Assembly (NCBI GenBank): GCA_027306915.1
Contig: DAHUYW010000028.1
Location: 1 to 51,737, forward strand
DNA from: Spirochaetales bacterium
Lineage (GTDB): Bacteria > Spirochaetota > Spirochaetia > DAHUYW01
DNA length: 51,737 nt
Direction of reading: 5' to 3'
The position numbers and the translations under genes are program-made. Shown here in pieces: positions 33,418 to 41,745 of this stretch. The notes beneath the pieces were generated by a model. It saw only the letters and a program-made list of their open reading frames with translations. It had not been told where the DNA came from and ran no database searches. The number at the start of each line of letters is the position of its first letter. Positions within the stretch are counted from its first letter, which is position 1.

Positions 33418-34410
33418 ATGAGTAGGCTCGTTACACTTTTTACCGGCCAGTGGGCCGATCTTCCCTTCGAGGAGCTGTGCAAGAAGGCGAGCGGCTGGGG
33501 ATACGAAGGACTCGAGATTGCCTGCTGGGGCGATCACATGGACGTGCGCAAAGCGGCCACCGATCCTTCCTATGTCCAGAGGAAGAAGGATATCCTCAAG
33601 AGGTACAACCTCCAGTGCCGCGCCATTGGAAACCACCTTGCCGGGCAGTGCGTCGGCGACGCGTGGGACGAGCGCCTGGACGGTTTTGCGCCGAAGCAGT
33701 ACGCCGGAAAGCCCGAGGAGATCCGAAAGTGGGCAATTGAGGAAATGAAGCTCACCGCGCAGGCGGCGGCGAAGATGGGCTGCGGGGTAGTCACCTGCTT
33801 CATGGGGTCGCCGATTTGGAAGTACTGGTACTCCTTTCCGCAGACCACCGAGGAGATGGTCACCGCCGGCTTCCGTAAGATCGTCGAGCTGTGGAATCCG
33901 ATCCTGGACGAGTTCGATCGGCAGAAGGTCAAGTTCGCCTTGGAAGTCCACCCGACGGAGATCGCCTTCGACATCTACAGCGCGCAGCGGCTCCTTGCGG
34001 AGTTCAACCACCGCCCGGCGCTCGGCTTCAACTTCGATCCGAGTCACCTCCTGTGGCAGGGGATGGATCCGAAGCTCTTGATTCGGGAGTTTCCGGACCG
34101 GATCTACCACGTCCATATGAAGGACGCCAAGGTCGTCCTGGATGGAAAGTCAGGGATCCTTGGCTCGCATCTCGCCTTCGGCGATCTGCGGCGAGGATGG
34201 AACTTCCGGTCTCTTGGCCACGGCGGGGTGAACTTCGAGGAGATCATTCGAGAGCTGAATGCGATCGGCTACCAGGGACCCCTTTCGGTCGAGTGGGAAG
34301 ACAACGGCATGGAGCGCGAGTTCGGTGCGAAGGAGGCGTGTGAGTTTGTGAAACGAGTCAACTTCTTACCTTCGACGCTCGAGTTCGATAAGGCCATGAA
34401 AACCGAATGA
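33418..34410 (+). CDS. Sugar isomerase/epimerase-like TIM barrel (3 of 3)
   Basis: This 330-aa xylose-isomerase-like protein has probable metal ligands in ALEVHPTEIAFD (Glu), GFNFDPSHLLW (Asp/His), IYHVHMKDAK (His) and LSVEWEDNG (Glu). The C-terminal SLGHGGVNFEEII phrase is typical of a subgroup that occurs beside Gfo/Idh/MocA enzymes, some of which cleave 3-keto-glycosides or C-glycosides by elimination. That activity is an inference here; a plain epimerase is the alternative. It lies between the second Gfo/Idh/MocA gene and the transporter ATPase gene. Confidence 0.86.
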   Translation: MSRLVTLFTGQWADLPFEELCKKASGWGYEGLEIACWGDHMDVRKAATDPSYVQRKKDILKRYNLQCRAIGNHLAGQCVGDAWDERLDGFAPKQYAGKPEEIRKWAIEEMKLTAQAAAKMGCGVVTCFMGSPIWKYWYSFPQTTEEMVTAGFRKIVELWNPILDEFDRQKVKFALEVHPTEIAFDIYSAQRLLAEFNHRPALGFNFDPSHLLWQGMDPKLLIREFPDRIYHVHMKDAKVVLDGKSGILGSHLAFGDLRRGWNFRSLGHGGVNFEEIIRELNAIGYQGPLSVEWEDNGMEREFGAKEACEFVKRVNFLPSTLEFDKAMKTE

Positions 34411-34429
34411 TGGCCGGATCGCTGAAACC

Positions 34430-35914
34430 ATGAATGAGATCCTTCGACTGGACAATATCTCGAAGACCTTTCCGGGCGTGAAAGCGTTGCAGAATATCTC
34501 GTTCGATCTGAAAGACGGCGAAGTGCATTGTCTGTGCGGCGAAAACGGCGCGGGGAAGTCTACGCTCATAAAGATTCTGTCCGGCGCCTATCAGCCCGAC
34601 GAGGGTGGGTCGATCGTCTTTGACGGCAAGAAGGTCACGCTCACCCCACGCCTCGCAATACAGCTGGGGATTCAAACGATCTATCAGGAGCACTTCGTCT
34701 TCAACAGCCTCAACATCACCGAGAACATCTTTGCGGGCTCCGAGATCGCCCGGCGGGGATTCATGCAGAGAAAGGAGATGCGGCGGCAGACCGAGGATGT
34801 CCTGCGCTACTTGAAGAGCGACCTGACTCCAGAGCTGAAGATGAGCGAGCTCAGCAGCGGTGAGCAGAAGATCGTAGAGATTGCCAAGGCGCTGGTTTTC
34901 AAGAGGAGGGTGATCATTCTTGATGAGCCGACTGCTTCCTTCTCGTCCACGGAGATCGATACGCTGCTCGACATCATCAATACCGTCAAGGACAACGGTA
35001 TAGGGATCATCTACATCTCGCATCACCTCGAGGAGGTCTTCAAGATCGGGGATCGGGTCACGGTCCTCCGGGACGGTTGCAAGGTGAGCATGTACGGCAT
35101 GGCCGGCCTCACGAAGACGACCCTCATCAAGGATATGGTCGGCCGCGATCCCTCCACGTTCTACCAGCGGGAGAGCGTTCCAATAGGCGAAGTGGTCTTC
35201 GAGGCGAGAAACGTCACGGGCAACGGGGCGAAAAACATCTCCTTTGTTCTTCGAAAGGGAGAGGTTCTGGGAATCGCGGGAATGGTCGGCTCGGGACGAT
35301 CGGAGCTCATGAATGTCCTCTTCGGCGGCGCCCGTCTGGATTACGGCGAAATCGTCGTAAACGGAAAGGTTGTAAAGCATTCAAGCCCGAAGGATTCTAT
35401 CAAAAACCGAATGTGCTTCATTACCGAAGACCGCCAGAACACGGGGCTATTTCTTGCGCAGAGCATAGCGCAAAACGTATCGATCGCGAACTTCGTCAAT
35501 ACCCGCAACATCTTCGTGCGTCCCAGCGACGACTTGGAGACAGGCGACCGGTTCGTGAAAGCGCTGAACATCAAAACAAACGATTCGCGGACTCGCGTAA
35601 TGAACCTTTCGGGGGGCAATCAGCAGAAGGTCGTGCTTGGCAAGTGGTTCAATACAAACGGCGAGATCTTCATCTTTGACGAGCCGACGCGAGGAATAGA
35701 CGTGGGCTCGAAACAGGAGATCTACCAGATCATGGTGGATCTGCTCAAGGCGGGCAAGGCGATCATCATGGTCTCTTCCGACATGCCCGAGGTGATATCG
35801 ATGAGCGACAGGGTTCTCATCATGAAAAACGGAGAGAAAACCGGTGAGCTTGCAAAGGACGAGCTCACCGAGGAGAACATTCTGACCTATTCCATAGGGG
35901 ACAAGACAATATGA
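34430..35914 (+). CDS. Sugar ABC transporter ATP-binding protein, ribose/RbsA type
   Basis: This 494-aa duplicated ABC ATPase energises a CUT2 sugar importer at the inner membrane. The first domain has Walker A GENGAGKST (37-45), signature LSSGEQ and Walker B VIILDEPTAS. The second has a degenerate Walker A (GMVGSGRSEL), signature LSGGNQ and Walker B IFIFDEPTRGID, the normal asymmetry for RbsA/MglA proteins. The downstream permease gene overlaps its stop by 4 bp (ATGA). CUT2 systems move monosaccharides such as ribose, xylose, galactose or inositol. Confidence 0.95.
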   Translation: MNEILRLDNISKTFPGVKALQNISFDLKDGEVHCLCGENGAGKSTLIKILSGAYQPDEGGSIVFDGKKVTLTPRLAIQLGIQTIYQEHFVFNSLNITENIFAGSEIARRGFMQRKEMRRQTEDVLRYLKSDLTPELKMSELSSGEQKIVEIAKALVFKRRVIILDEPTASFSSTEIDTLLDIINTVKDNGIGIIYISHHLEEVFKIGDRVTVLRDGCKVSMYGMAGLTKTTLIKDMVGRDPSTFYQRESVPIGEVVFEARNVTGNGAKNISFVLRKGEVLGIAGMVGSGRSELMNVLFGGARLDYGEIVVNGKVVKHSSPKDSIKNRMCFITEDRQNTGLFLAQSIAQNVSIANFVNTRNIFVRPSDDLETGDRFVKALNIKTNDSRTRVMNLSGGNQQKVVLGKWFNTNGEIFIFDEPTRGIDVGSKQEIYQIMVDLLKAGKAIIMVSSDMPEVISMSDRVLIMKNGEKTGELAKDELTEENILTYSIGDKTI

Positions 35915-37032
35915 AGCAGGAAGGGACAGCCGAACGCAATCGGGCAATGAAGATGACCGTTTTCAAGCGGCACGAAAACTTCGGAGTCTTGTCGATCTTT
36001 CTCGGATTTATCGTGTTCATCGTTCTCCTGCAGCTGTTGAAGTTCGGGCTCCACCAGTTTCCGACGTACATAAGTCCCGTGAATATCGTGAACATTCTTC
36101 AGCAGGTGGCAGCTCCGGGGATCGTCGCCGTGGGTATGACGATGGTCATGGTCTCGGGAGGAATCGATCTGTCCGTCGGCATGCTTTCCTCCCTCGTTTC
36201 GATCATCGTCGCGTTGGGATTCACGAAGTGGCACTTCGGAGTTGTTCCTTCGATTCTCTTGGGGGTGGGCTCCGCAGTCGTCCTCGAGACCTTCATGGGC
36301 TACATCATTTCGCGGACGAAAGTCGAGCCCTTCATCATCACCCTCGGGGGAATGATCCTGTTTCAGGGGATTGCGCTCCTTTTCTCCAATTCGCGCGAGG
36401 TGGATATCGGCAATCAGCTGAGCTTCCTTACCTCGAATCTCGTCAAGGGAGCCAAGGACCCGGTAACCGACCTCAACCTGGTGTTTCCCCTCTATGTCAT
36501 AGTCTTCTTCGCGATCATGTTGCTCGGAGGTCTCCTGCTGACCTACACGAAGTACGGACGCCGGATCTACGCGGTCGGCGCCAATCCCCAGGCGGCCTAC
36601 CTTGCGGGGATCAACGTCAAGAACATGAAACTCTCGGTGTACGTCATCATGGGCTTCCTGGTCGGGATCGCGGCGGTGGTGCTCCTTGGAAGGGTGAATA
36701 CCGGGATCATCACCCTTGGGCAAGGTCTGGAAATCGACACGATCGCGATGGTGGTCATCGGGGGAACAGCCATGGCAGGGGGAAAAGGCAACATCGTGGG
36801 CACCCTCATCGGCGTCCTATTCCTCGGCTCCATAGGCAACGCCATGAATCTGCTCCGCCTGCCCTCAGAGGTTCAGTATGTGGCAAGAGGCCTTGTGATC
36901 ATAATCGCCGTGTCCGCAGGGGATGTGTCTTCCAAAGTCTCCGAGTTCATGGCACGAAGGAAGGAGGTCGCGATGGCGCGTCTGGCGACGGATGGCGAGA
37001 AGGAGGTGACGCAGAAGCCGAGCGGGCAATGA
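35911..37032 (+). CDS. Sugar ABC transporter permease, RbsC type
   Basis: This 373-aa inner-membrane permease (BPD_transp_2 family) has about 8-10 TM helices. Signature segments are PGIVAVGMTMVMVSGGIDLSVG, IITLGGMILFQGIALL, YAVGANPQAAYLAGI and the late IGGTAMAGGKGNIVGTLIGVLFLGSI. Both N- and C-terminal ends carry charged soluble tails. It pairs with the ATPase (4-bp overlap) and the binding protein gene 55 bp downstream. Confidence 0.94.
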   Translation: MKQEGTAERNRAMKMTVFKRHENFGVLSIFLGFIVFIVLLQLLKFGLHQFPTYISPVNIVNILQQVAAPGIVAVGMTMVMVSGGIDLSVGMLSSLVSIIVALGFTKWHFGVVPSILLGVGSAVVLETFMGYIISRTKVEPFIITLGGMILFQGIALLFSNSREVDIGNQLSFLTSNLVKGAKDPVTDLNLVFPLYVIVFFAIMLLGGLLLTYTKYGRRIYAVGANPQAAYLAGINVKNMKLSVYVIMGFLVGIAAVVLLGRVNTGIITLGQGLEIDTIAMVVIGGTAMAGGKGNIVGTLIGVLFLGSIGNAMNLLRLPSEVQYVARGLVIIIAVSAGDVSSKVSEFMARRKEVAMARLATDGEKEVTQKPSGQ

Positions 37033-37087
37033 GCAGAAGCGAAACATTACAAAAGGTCACAAACTAGCACACGAAAGGAGAACGCAG

Positions 37088-38179
37088 ATGAAACGATTGC
37101 CACTGTTGTTGGTATGTTTCGCGATAGTTGCGACCTTGAGCTTTGCGAATGGCAGCAAGGAAGCGAGCAGTGCAAAGGGTGGGAAAGTCATCGGCTACTA
37201 CAAGGATGTAGCCGACGTCTTCTACAAAGATGGGTTTGACGTGTTCAAGGCGCTTGCGACAAAAGCGGGCTGGCAGGTCCTCGACGTCGTGGGACAGGGG
37301 ACGGCGCCCGAGCAGATCGCGGCGGTCCAGAATTTCATCACGCAGAAGGTCGATGCGGTCGTCGTCGTGCAGAACTCGCCTGAGGCGAGCGCGCAGACCG
37401 AGAAGATGTGCCACGACGCGGGAATTCCGGAGTTCAATCTTACGCACAATCCGCCGAACAATCCTGGTCTTGCAGGCTTCTCCGGCTACGACTGGGTGCT
37501 CGACGGCGAGCTCGCCGGTCAGAACGCGATGAAGCACGGCGTCAACCGGGTGATCATCATCGAGGGAAAACTCGGCCAGGGCACCGCTGCCGGACAGACT
37601 CAAGGATTCCTCGAGGCCTACCAGAAGGCAGGCAAAGACATCGGCAACCTTCTCCAGAGCGTCGGCACCCGGGGCGCGGGCGGCGCCGATCTCAAGGTCG
37701 TCTACTGGGCCTCAGGCAACTGGTTCGCCGACCCGGCCAAGAAGGCGATGCAAAACGCGATTACGGCACTCGGTCCCAATGGGTGGGATGGCGCGTACGT
37801 GGAGAACGACGACATGATGAAGGGTGCCATCTCCGCCATTCAGGACGCCGGTCTCGATCCGAGCAAGTACTGGCTCGGCTCAAGCAACGGGCGAGAGGAT
37901 TCCTGGGACTGGGTCGCGAAGGGGCTCGAGACGTTTGACGTGAGCGAGAGCCCGACGCTCGAAGCCGACATCTGCTTCCAGCAGATGAGCGCCTATTTCG
38001 CGGGCAAGCCCTACCCCAAGGCAGTGTTCGTCCACATGATTCCGTTTGACAAGGAGAACATGGACGTCAACAAGCTTATTCCCTGGAAGACGGACGATTA
38101 TCTCGCCAAGAGGGCGGCAGGGGCCTTTATCTACGACATCAACAATCCGATCTTCAAGCCGAATCCCGCCTACCAATGA
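37088..38179 (+). CDS. Sugar-binding protein, RbsB/XylF-like
   Basis: This 363-aa exported protein has a signal peptide (LPLLLVCFAIVATLSFA) followed by NGSKEASS, a spirochaete-like mature start without a lipobox Cys. The mature domain is a two-lobed periplasmic-binding type: KVIGYYKD...FYKDGFDVFKALATKAGW, QNFITQKVDAVVVVQNSPEA, and DGAYVENDDMMKGAISAIQDAGL. It delivers a monosaccharide or small glycoside to the RbsA/RbsC-type complex. It stands last in the 12-gene operon instead of first, with AAAGGAG before the ATG and a strong terminator about 50 bp after its stop. Confidence 0.93.
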   Translation: MKRLPLLLVCFAIVATLSFANGSKEASSAKGGKVIGYYKDVADVFYKDGFDVFKALATKAGWQVLDVVGQGTAPEQIAAVQNFITQKVDAVVVVQNSPEASAQTEKMCHDAGIPEFNLTHNPPNNPGLAGFSGYDWVLDGELAGQNAMKHGVNRVIIIEGKLGQGTAAGQTQGFLEAYQKAGKDIGNLLQSVGTRGAGGADLKVVYWASGNWFADPAKKAMQNAITALGPNGWDGAYVENDDMMKGAISAIQDAGLDPSKYWLGSSNGREDSWDWVAKGLETFDVSESPTLEADICFQQMSAYFAGKPYPKAVFVHMIPFDKENMDVNKLIPWKTDDYLAKRAAGAFIYDINNPIFKPNPAYQ

Positions 38180-38230
38180 TCGGGGTGTGAGAGGGCCGCA
38201 AAGCCCTCCCGCCGTCGCAAAAAGAAGAGA

Positions 38231-38262
38231 GGGAGGCTGCGCAAGCGGCCTTCCTTTTTTTT
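38231..38262 (+). terminator. Rho-independent terminator of the 12-gene operon
   Basis: GGGAGGCTGC (38231-38240), GCAA tetraloop and GCGGCCTTCC (38245-38254) form a 10-bp stem with two G-U pairs, then eight T. It lies 52 bp after the binding-protein stop. On the other strand a weaker T-rich tract (CTCTCTTCTTTTT) follows the same stem, so it may also stop the convergent operon. A second hairpin without T tract sits at 38191-38208 (GAGGGC/GCCCTC). Confidence 0.88.
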
Positions 38263-38358
38263 GAAGCGCGGGACCGCTGGAATAGTTTGGGAAAATAGCC
38301 GCGAGAACGCGTCCCTCGGAAGCCCGAGCGCCCCTCAGTAGCCCGGCAGCCGATCCAG

Positions 38359-39204
38359 CTATCCCTTGATGGCGCCGAAGGTGAGGCCGCGTATCATGTA
38401 CTTTTGGATGACGAGCGAGAAGACGAGCACCGGTAGCGTGGTCAGCACGCCCACCGAAGCCATCTCCCCCCACACGATTCCGGTGACCGAGAGGAACATG
38501 GTCGACATCGTGGGCAAGGTGCGGGCCTGGAAGCTTGTGAGGAAGAGCGCAAGGGCGAACTCGTTCCAGCTCTGGATGACTATAAAGATGGCGGTGGCGG
38601 CCAGGCCGGGGGCGATGAGGGGGATGATGACCCTGAACAGCGACCGTGTGAGCGTGCAACCGTCGATCCATGCCGCCTCCTCGAGATCGATCGGAATGTC
38701 CTCGATGAAGCCCCGCAGCATCCAGATCGCGAAGGGAATGTTGAAGGACATGTAAACGATGATGAGGATGAGGCTCGTGTCGAGGATTCCGATGAATCGG
38801 CCGAGCAGGAAGTAGGGAAGGACCACGCACATTGCAGGAAGCATCCGCAGGCTCAAGACGGTAAATGCGACGTTTTCCTTGCCCTTGAAGCGAAAGCGCG
38901 CGAAGGCGTAGGCAGCCGGGAGCGCCAGCGCAAGCGAGAGGAGCGTCGTCGAGATGACGGTCACGAGGCTATTCTTCAGATACATCATGAAGTTACGCTT
39001 CGCAAAGACAAGGGTGAGGTTCTCGAGGGTGGGAGAAAAGATCCACTTGGCGGGGTTGATTGTGTCGATTCGCGTCTTAATCGAGGTTGAAAGCATCCAG
39101 TAGAAGGGGAAGGCAAAGGCGACGACTACGAGAATGAGCCCCGCGTAGAGCCCCACGCGCTTCAGGACTCGCATGCCGGCTCTACGTCGCGCGTCTGACG
39201 TCAC
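38359..39204 (-). CDS. Carbohydrate ABC transporter permease, MalG type
   Basis: This 281-aa CUT1 permease has six TM helices and the EAA loop DLEEAAWIDGCTLTRSLFRVIIPLI. The GTG start at 39202-39204 has AGGAGG 6 bp upstream and overlaps the MalF-type gene by 23 bp; the ATG at 39172-39174 (residue 11) is an alternative without a good SD. It is the last gene of the minus-strand operon that converges on the 12-gene operon. Confidence 0.93.
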   Translation of the reverse strand: MTSDARRRAGMRVLKRVGLYAGLILVVVAFAFPFYWMLSTSIKTRIDTINPAKWIFSPTLENLTLVFAKRNFMMYLKNSLVTVISTTLLSLALALPAAYAFARFRFKGKENVAFTVLSLRMLPAMCVVLPYFLLGRFIGILDTSLILIIVYMSFNIPFAIWMLRGFIEDIPIDLEEAAWIDGCTLTRSLFRVIIPLIAPGLAATAIFIVIQSWNEFALALFLTSFQARTLPTMSTMFLSVTGIVWGEMASVGVLTTLPVLVFSLVIQKYMIRGLTFGAIKG

Positions 39205-40132
39205 CGCTCTCCTCCTCGATTCTCTGGGCTACGGCCGCGGGCCGCGCGATGTTCACGACGCGCATGAAGATAGTAGTGATGATCGTAGCAAGGATCAGCA
39301 GGACGATGGCTACGGACGAGGATCTCCCGATCCAGCCGGTGTGCTCGAACCCAACCCGGTAGATGTGAAGGCTCAGGAGCTCGGTCAGGTTGCCCGGTCC
39401 ACCCTTGGTGAGGACGTAGACCGTGTCGAAGATCCGCAGGGCATCGATCGAGCGCAGCAGCAGCGCGACTATGATCATCGGCTTCAGCAGCGGCAGCGTG
39501 ATAAATCGGAAAATCTGCAAGCTCGAAGCCCCGTCAATAACCGCCGACTCGTAGGGCTCGGTCGAAATCGCCTGGAGCCCCGCGTACAGCATAAGCGCGA
39601 CGAAGGGTGCCCACTGCCAGACGTCCACGATGATGATGGACAGAAGCGCGCTCTGCGGCCCGAGCCAGTTGACCTTCACGTTCATGAAGTTGAGCAGGAA
39701 ATTGAGCACGCCATACTCGGTGTTGTACATGAGCTTCCACATCAGCCCGATCACGGCGGGAGTTATGGTGAGGGGGATGATGAGGAAGGCCATCCACACC
39801 GCTTTGGCCGCGATCTTTCGGTTGAAAAGCATCGCGACGCCCAGGCCGATGAGAAACTCGAGCGAGACCGTGCTTGCGAGGAAGATGAGCGTCGTGAGCA
39901 CGGCCGGCCAGAAATCGCGGTCTTCGCCGCTGAACAGCCTTACATAGTTGGAGAATCCCACGGTCCGGCGCTGATCCCAGCCTTTGCCGAGATCATAGTC
40001 GGTGAATCCCACGTACCACAGAAAAATCATCGGGACGATCACGATGATGAAGAGCACGATCATAGCAGGCAGCAGGAATCTGAGGAGGTAGCCTCTCGAG
40101 CCCCAGTATGAACCGCTTCGTGGCTTGCCCAT
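39182..40132 (-). CDS. Carbohydrate ABC transporter permease, MalF type
   Basis: This 316-aa inner-membrane permease has a first TM at about residues 17-37 and the EAA loop EPYESAVIDGASSLQIFRFITLPLL. It is the heterodimer partner of the MalG-type protein encoded directly downstream. Between it and the binding-protein gene is a perfect 8-bp stem-loop (40174-40202). No ATPase is encoded in this operon; a shared MalK-like subunit would be needed. Confidence 0.93.
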   Translation of the reverse strand: MGKPRSGSYWGSRGYLLRFLLPAMIVLFIIVIVPMIFLWYVGFTDYDLGKGWDQRRTVGFSNYVRLFSGEDRDFWPAVLTTLIFLASTVSLEFLIGLGVAMLFNRKIAAKAVWMAFLIIPLTITPAVIGLMWKLMYNTEYGVLNFLLNFMNVKVNWLGPQSALLSIIIVDVWQWAPFVALMLYAGLQAISTEPYESAVIDGASSLQIFRFITLPLLKPMIIVALLLRSIDALRIFDTVYVLTKGGPGNLTELLSLHIYRVGFEHTGWIGRSSSVAIVLLILATIITTIFMRVVNIARPAAVAQRIEEESGDVRRAT

Positions 40133-40173
40133 TACCCTGCCTCTTGGCGCTCCTCATGAATCGCAGTGGGGCA

Positions 40174-40202
40174 GAAGGCGAAGCAGCCGTTGCCTCGCCT
40201 TC
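40174..40202 (-). other. Intercistronic stem-loop between binding-protein and permease genes
   Basis: GAAGGCGA (40174-40181) and TCGCCTTC (40195-40202) form a perfect 8-bp stem with a 13-nt loop that has a further GCA/TGC pairing. It occupies the same position as the stem at 12759-12787 in the other MalEFG-type operon. No T tract follows, which fits message stabilisation or partial termination. Confidence 0.58.
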
Positions 40203-40227
40203 CCCCCGGGAACGAATTGCCGTCCGA

Positions 40228-41616
40228 CTACTCGGACATGATCTTTTCGACTTCGCCCTGGGCGATGTCCATCGCCGGCTTCGCCTGGAGCTGACCCGCC
40301 AGCACCTGCGAGCCGTAGTTGCCCGCAACCTCGATTACCTTCAGGAACTTCGGGTGCGGGGCGAGCCACAGGATGCCATCGTTGACCAGGTTCGCCGCCC
40401 GGCCGAGCGACTCCAGCTGGATCGGAAAGGTCCAGTTCTGTTTGACAAGCTCCGGATCGGAGTAGACCGACTCGCGCACCGGTGTGCCGCCCTGCTTCAC
40501 GTAGTCCTTCGCCTTGATCTGGCTCGTCATCCACACGATGAACTCCCAGCCGGCCTCCTGGTTCTTCTTCTTGGCGTCCGGCGACAGGCCGACGTCCCAC
40601 CCGGCGAGCGCGCCGTAGGCCCCGGCCTTTCCGCTCGGCGGCGGCACGAAGCCGACCTTGTCGGCGACGAGCGATTTCGACGTGTCGAGGATCCAGGGAG
40701 TCAGGGCAGTCGAGTCAAACCACATCGCCGTCTTGCCGAGGGCGAATGCGCTCTCGGCCTCTTCGTGGGTGTAGACCGAGATGTCGGGAGGCCCCTGGTT
40801 GAGAAGGTCGACATAATACTCGAGGGAGTATACGGTACCGGGGCTGTTGACGAGGACCTTCCACGTTTTCTGGTCAAGGAACTGCCCTCCGTTCTGATAC
40901 ATCGTGGTCATCCAGCCCGACGCGAAGTGGATGCCCTTCTGTGCCCGCATCGCGATCCCGTAGAGGTCCTTCTCCTTGCCCTTGAAGAACTTCGCCAGGC
41001 TCAAGAGATCGTCCATCGTCTTTGGAGGCTGCTTGCCGTACTTCTGGAACAGATCGGTGCGATAGCCGACGTACCTCGTCTCGCCGGCAACGGGCACGCC
41101 GTAGACGACGCCGCTATACATCCCGATTCCCTTGCGGTAGGCGGGGACGATGTCGCTGTAGCCGTACCAGGCGGGCGTCATCGAGGCGTTGTCGAGGAAC
41201 GGCTTGAGGTCCGCAGCAACATTCGCGGGGGCGTATTCCGCGAGCGAGAAGGAGTCGAGCAGAAGCACATCGTAGGCGCCGGTGTGACCCTGGGCCTCGA
41301 TGAGGAGCTTGTTGCGCAGATAGCCCTCCTCGATGATGTCGTACTTCACCGTGATCCCCGTGAGCTTGGTGAACTCGTCGGTCATCGCCTGCATTGCGTC
41401 GATCGCTGGGTGGCGAGTCGCAGCGAAGGTTACCGTGGTGCCGCCGTAGTTGTCGCGGACGTAGGCGAGCCACTTGCCGACGTCGGCGCCGTAGGGCTGG
41501 CTGACCGCTCCTGCCGCCGCCTTCGGCTCGCCTGCGCCGCCGGCGACCAAGAGCTGGCCTCCGGCGATAAGCAAGAGTGCCGCGAGAATGAGAAACAATC
41601 GTACGGATGTTCTCAT
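40228..41616 (-). CDS. Sugar ABC transporter solute-binding protein (family 1)
   Basis: This 462-aa exported protein starts at the ATG 41614-41616, after GAGGAGG. The signal peptide (RLFLILAALLLIAGGQLLVAGG) leads to AGEPKAAAG, again spirochaete-like. The mature domain is family-1 type (VTFAATRHPAIDAMQAMTDEFTKLTGITVKYDI, YDVLLLDSFSLAEYAP, GVVYGVPVAGETRYVGYRTDLFQKYG). The frame is open 15 codons upstream, but this would precede the signal peptide with a charged extension. It is second in the operon behind a Gfo/Idh/MocA gene, so the imported compound is probably oxidised by that enzyme. Confidence 0.92.
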   Translation of the reverse strand: MRTSVRLFLILAALLLIAGGQLLVAGGAGEPKAAAGAVSQPYGADVGKWLAYVRDNYGGTTVTFAATRHPAIDAMQAMTDEFTKLTGITVKYDIIEEGYLRNKLLIEAQGHTGAYDVLLLDSFSLAEYAPANVAADLKPFLDNASMTPAWYGYSDIVPAYRKGIGMYSGVVYGVPVAGETRYVGYRTDLFQKYGKQPPKTMDDLLSLAKFFKGKEKDLYGIAMRAQKGIHFASGWMTTMYQNGGQFLDQKTWKVLVNSPGTVYSLEYYVDLLNQGPPDISVYTHEEAESAFALGKTAMWFDSTALTPWILDTSKSLVADKVGFVPPPSGKAGAYGALAGWDVGLSPDAKKKNQEAGWEFIVWMTSQIKAKDYVKQGGTPVRESVYSDPELVKQNWTFPIQLESLGRAANLVNDGILWLAPHPKFLKVIEVAGNYGSQVLAGQLQAKPAMDIAQGEVEKIMSE

Positions 41617-41638
41617 ACCCTTCCCTCCTCGTTTCTTC

Positions 41639-41660
41639 TGCCGGCCCATGCGGTCCGGCA
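41639..41660 (-). other. Intercistronic hairpin between oxidoreductase and binding-protein genes
   Basis: TGCCGG...CCGGCA (6 bp, then a mismatch and two further pairs, GCAT loop) lies in the 129-bp gap between the Gfo/Idh/MocA and binding-protein genes. It may protect the 5-prime side of the binding-protein message. The rest of the gap (41617-41745) shows only the ribosome-binding site. Confidence 0.35.
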
Positions 41661-41745
41661 AGTCTCCGACGGGCGACGCGCTCTGCCTCCTTTGTTCCCC
41701 GTGCCCCGTGGGAGGGAGCGCGCCGCGGCGCCGGGCGTATACCCG

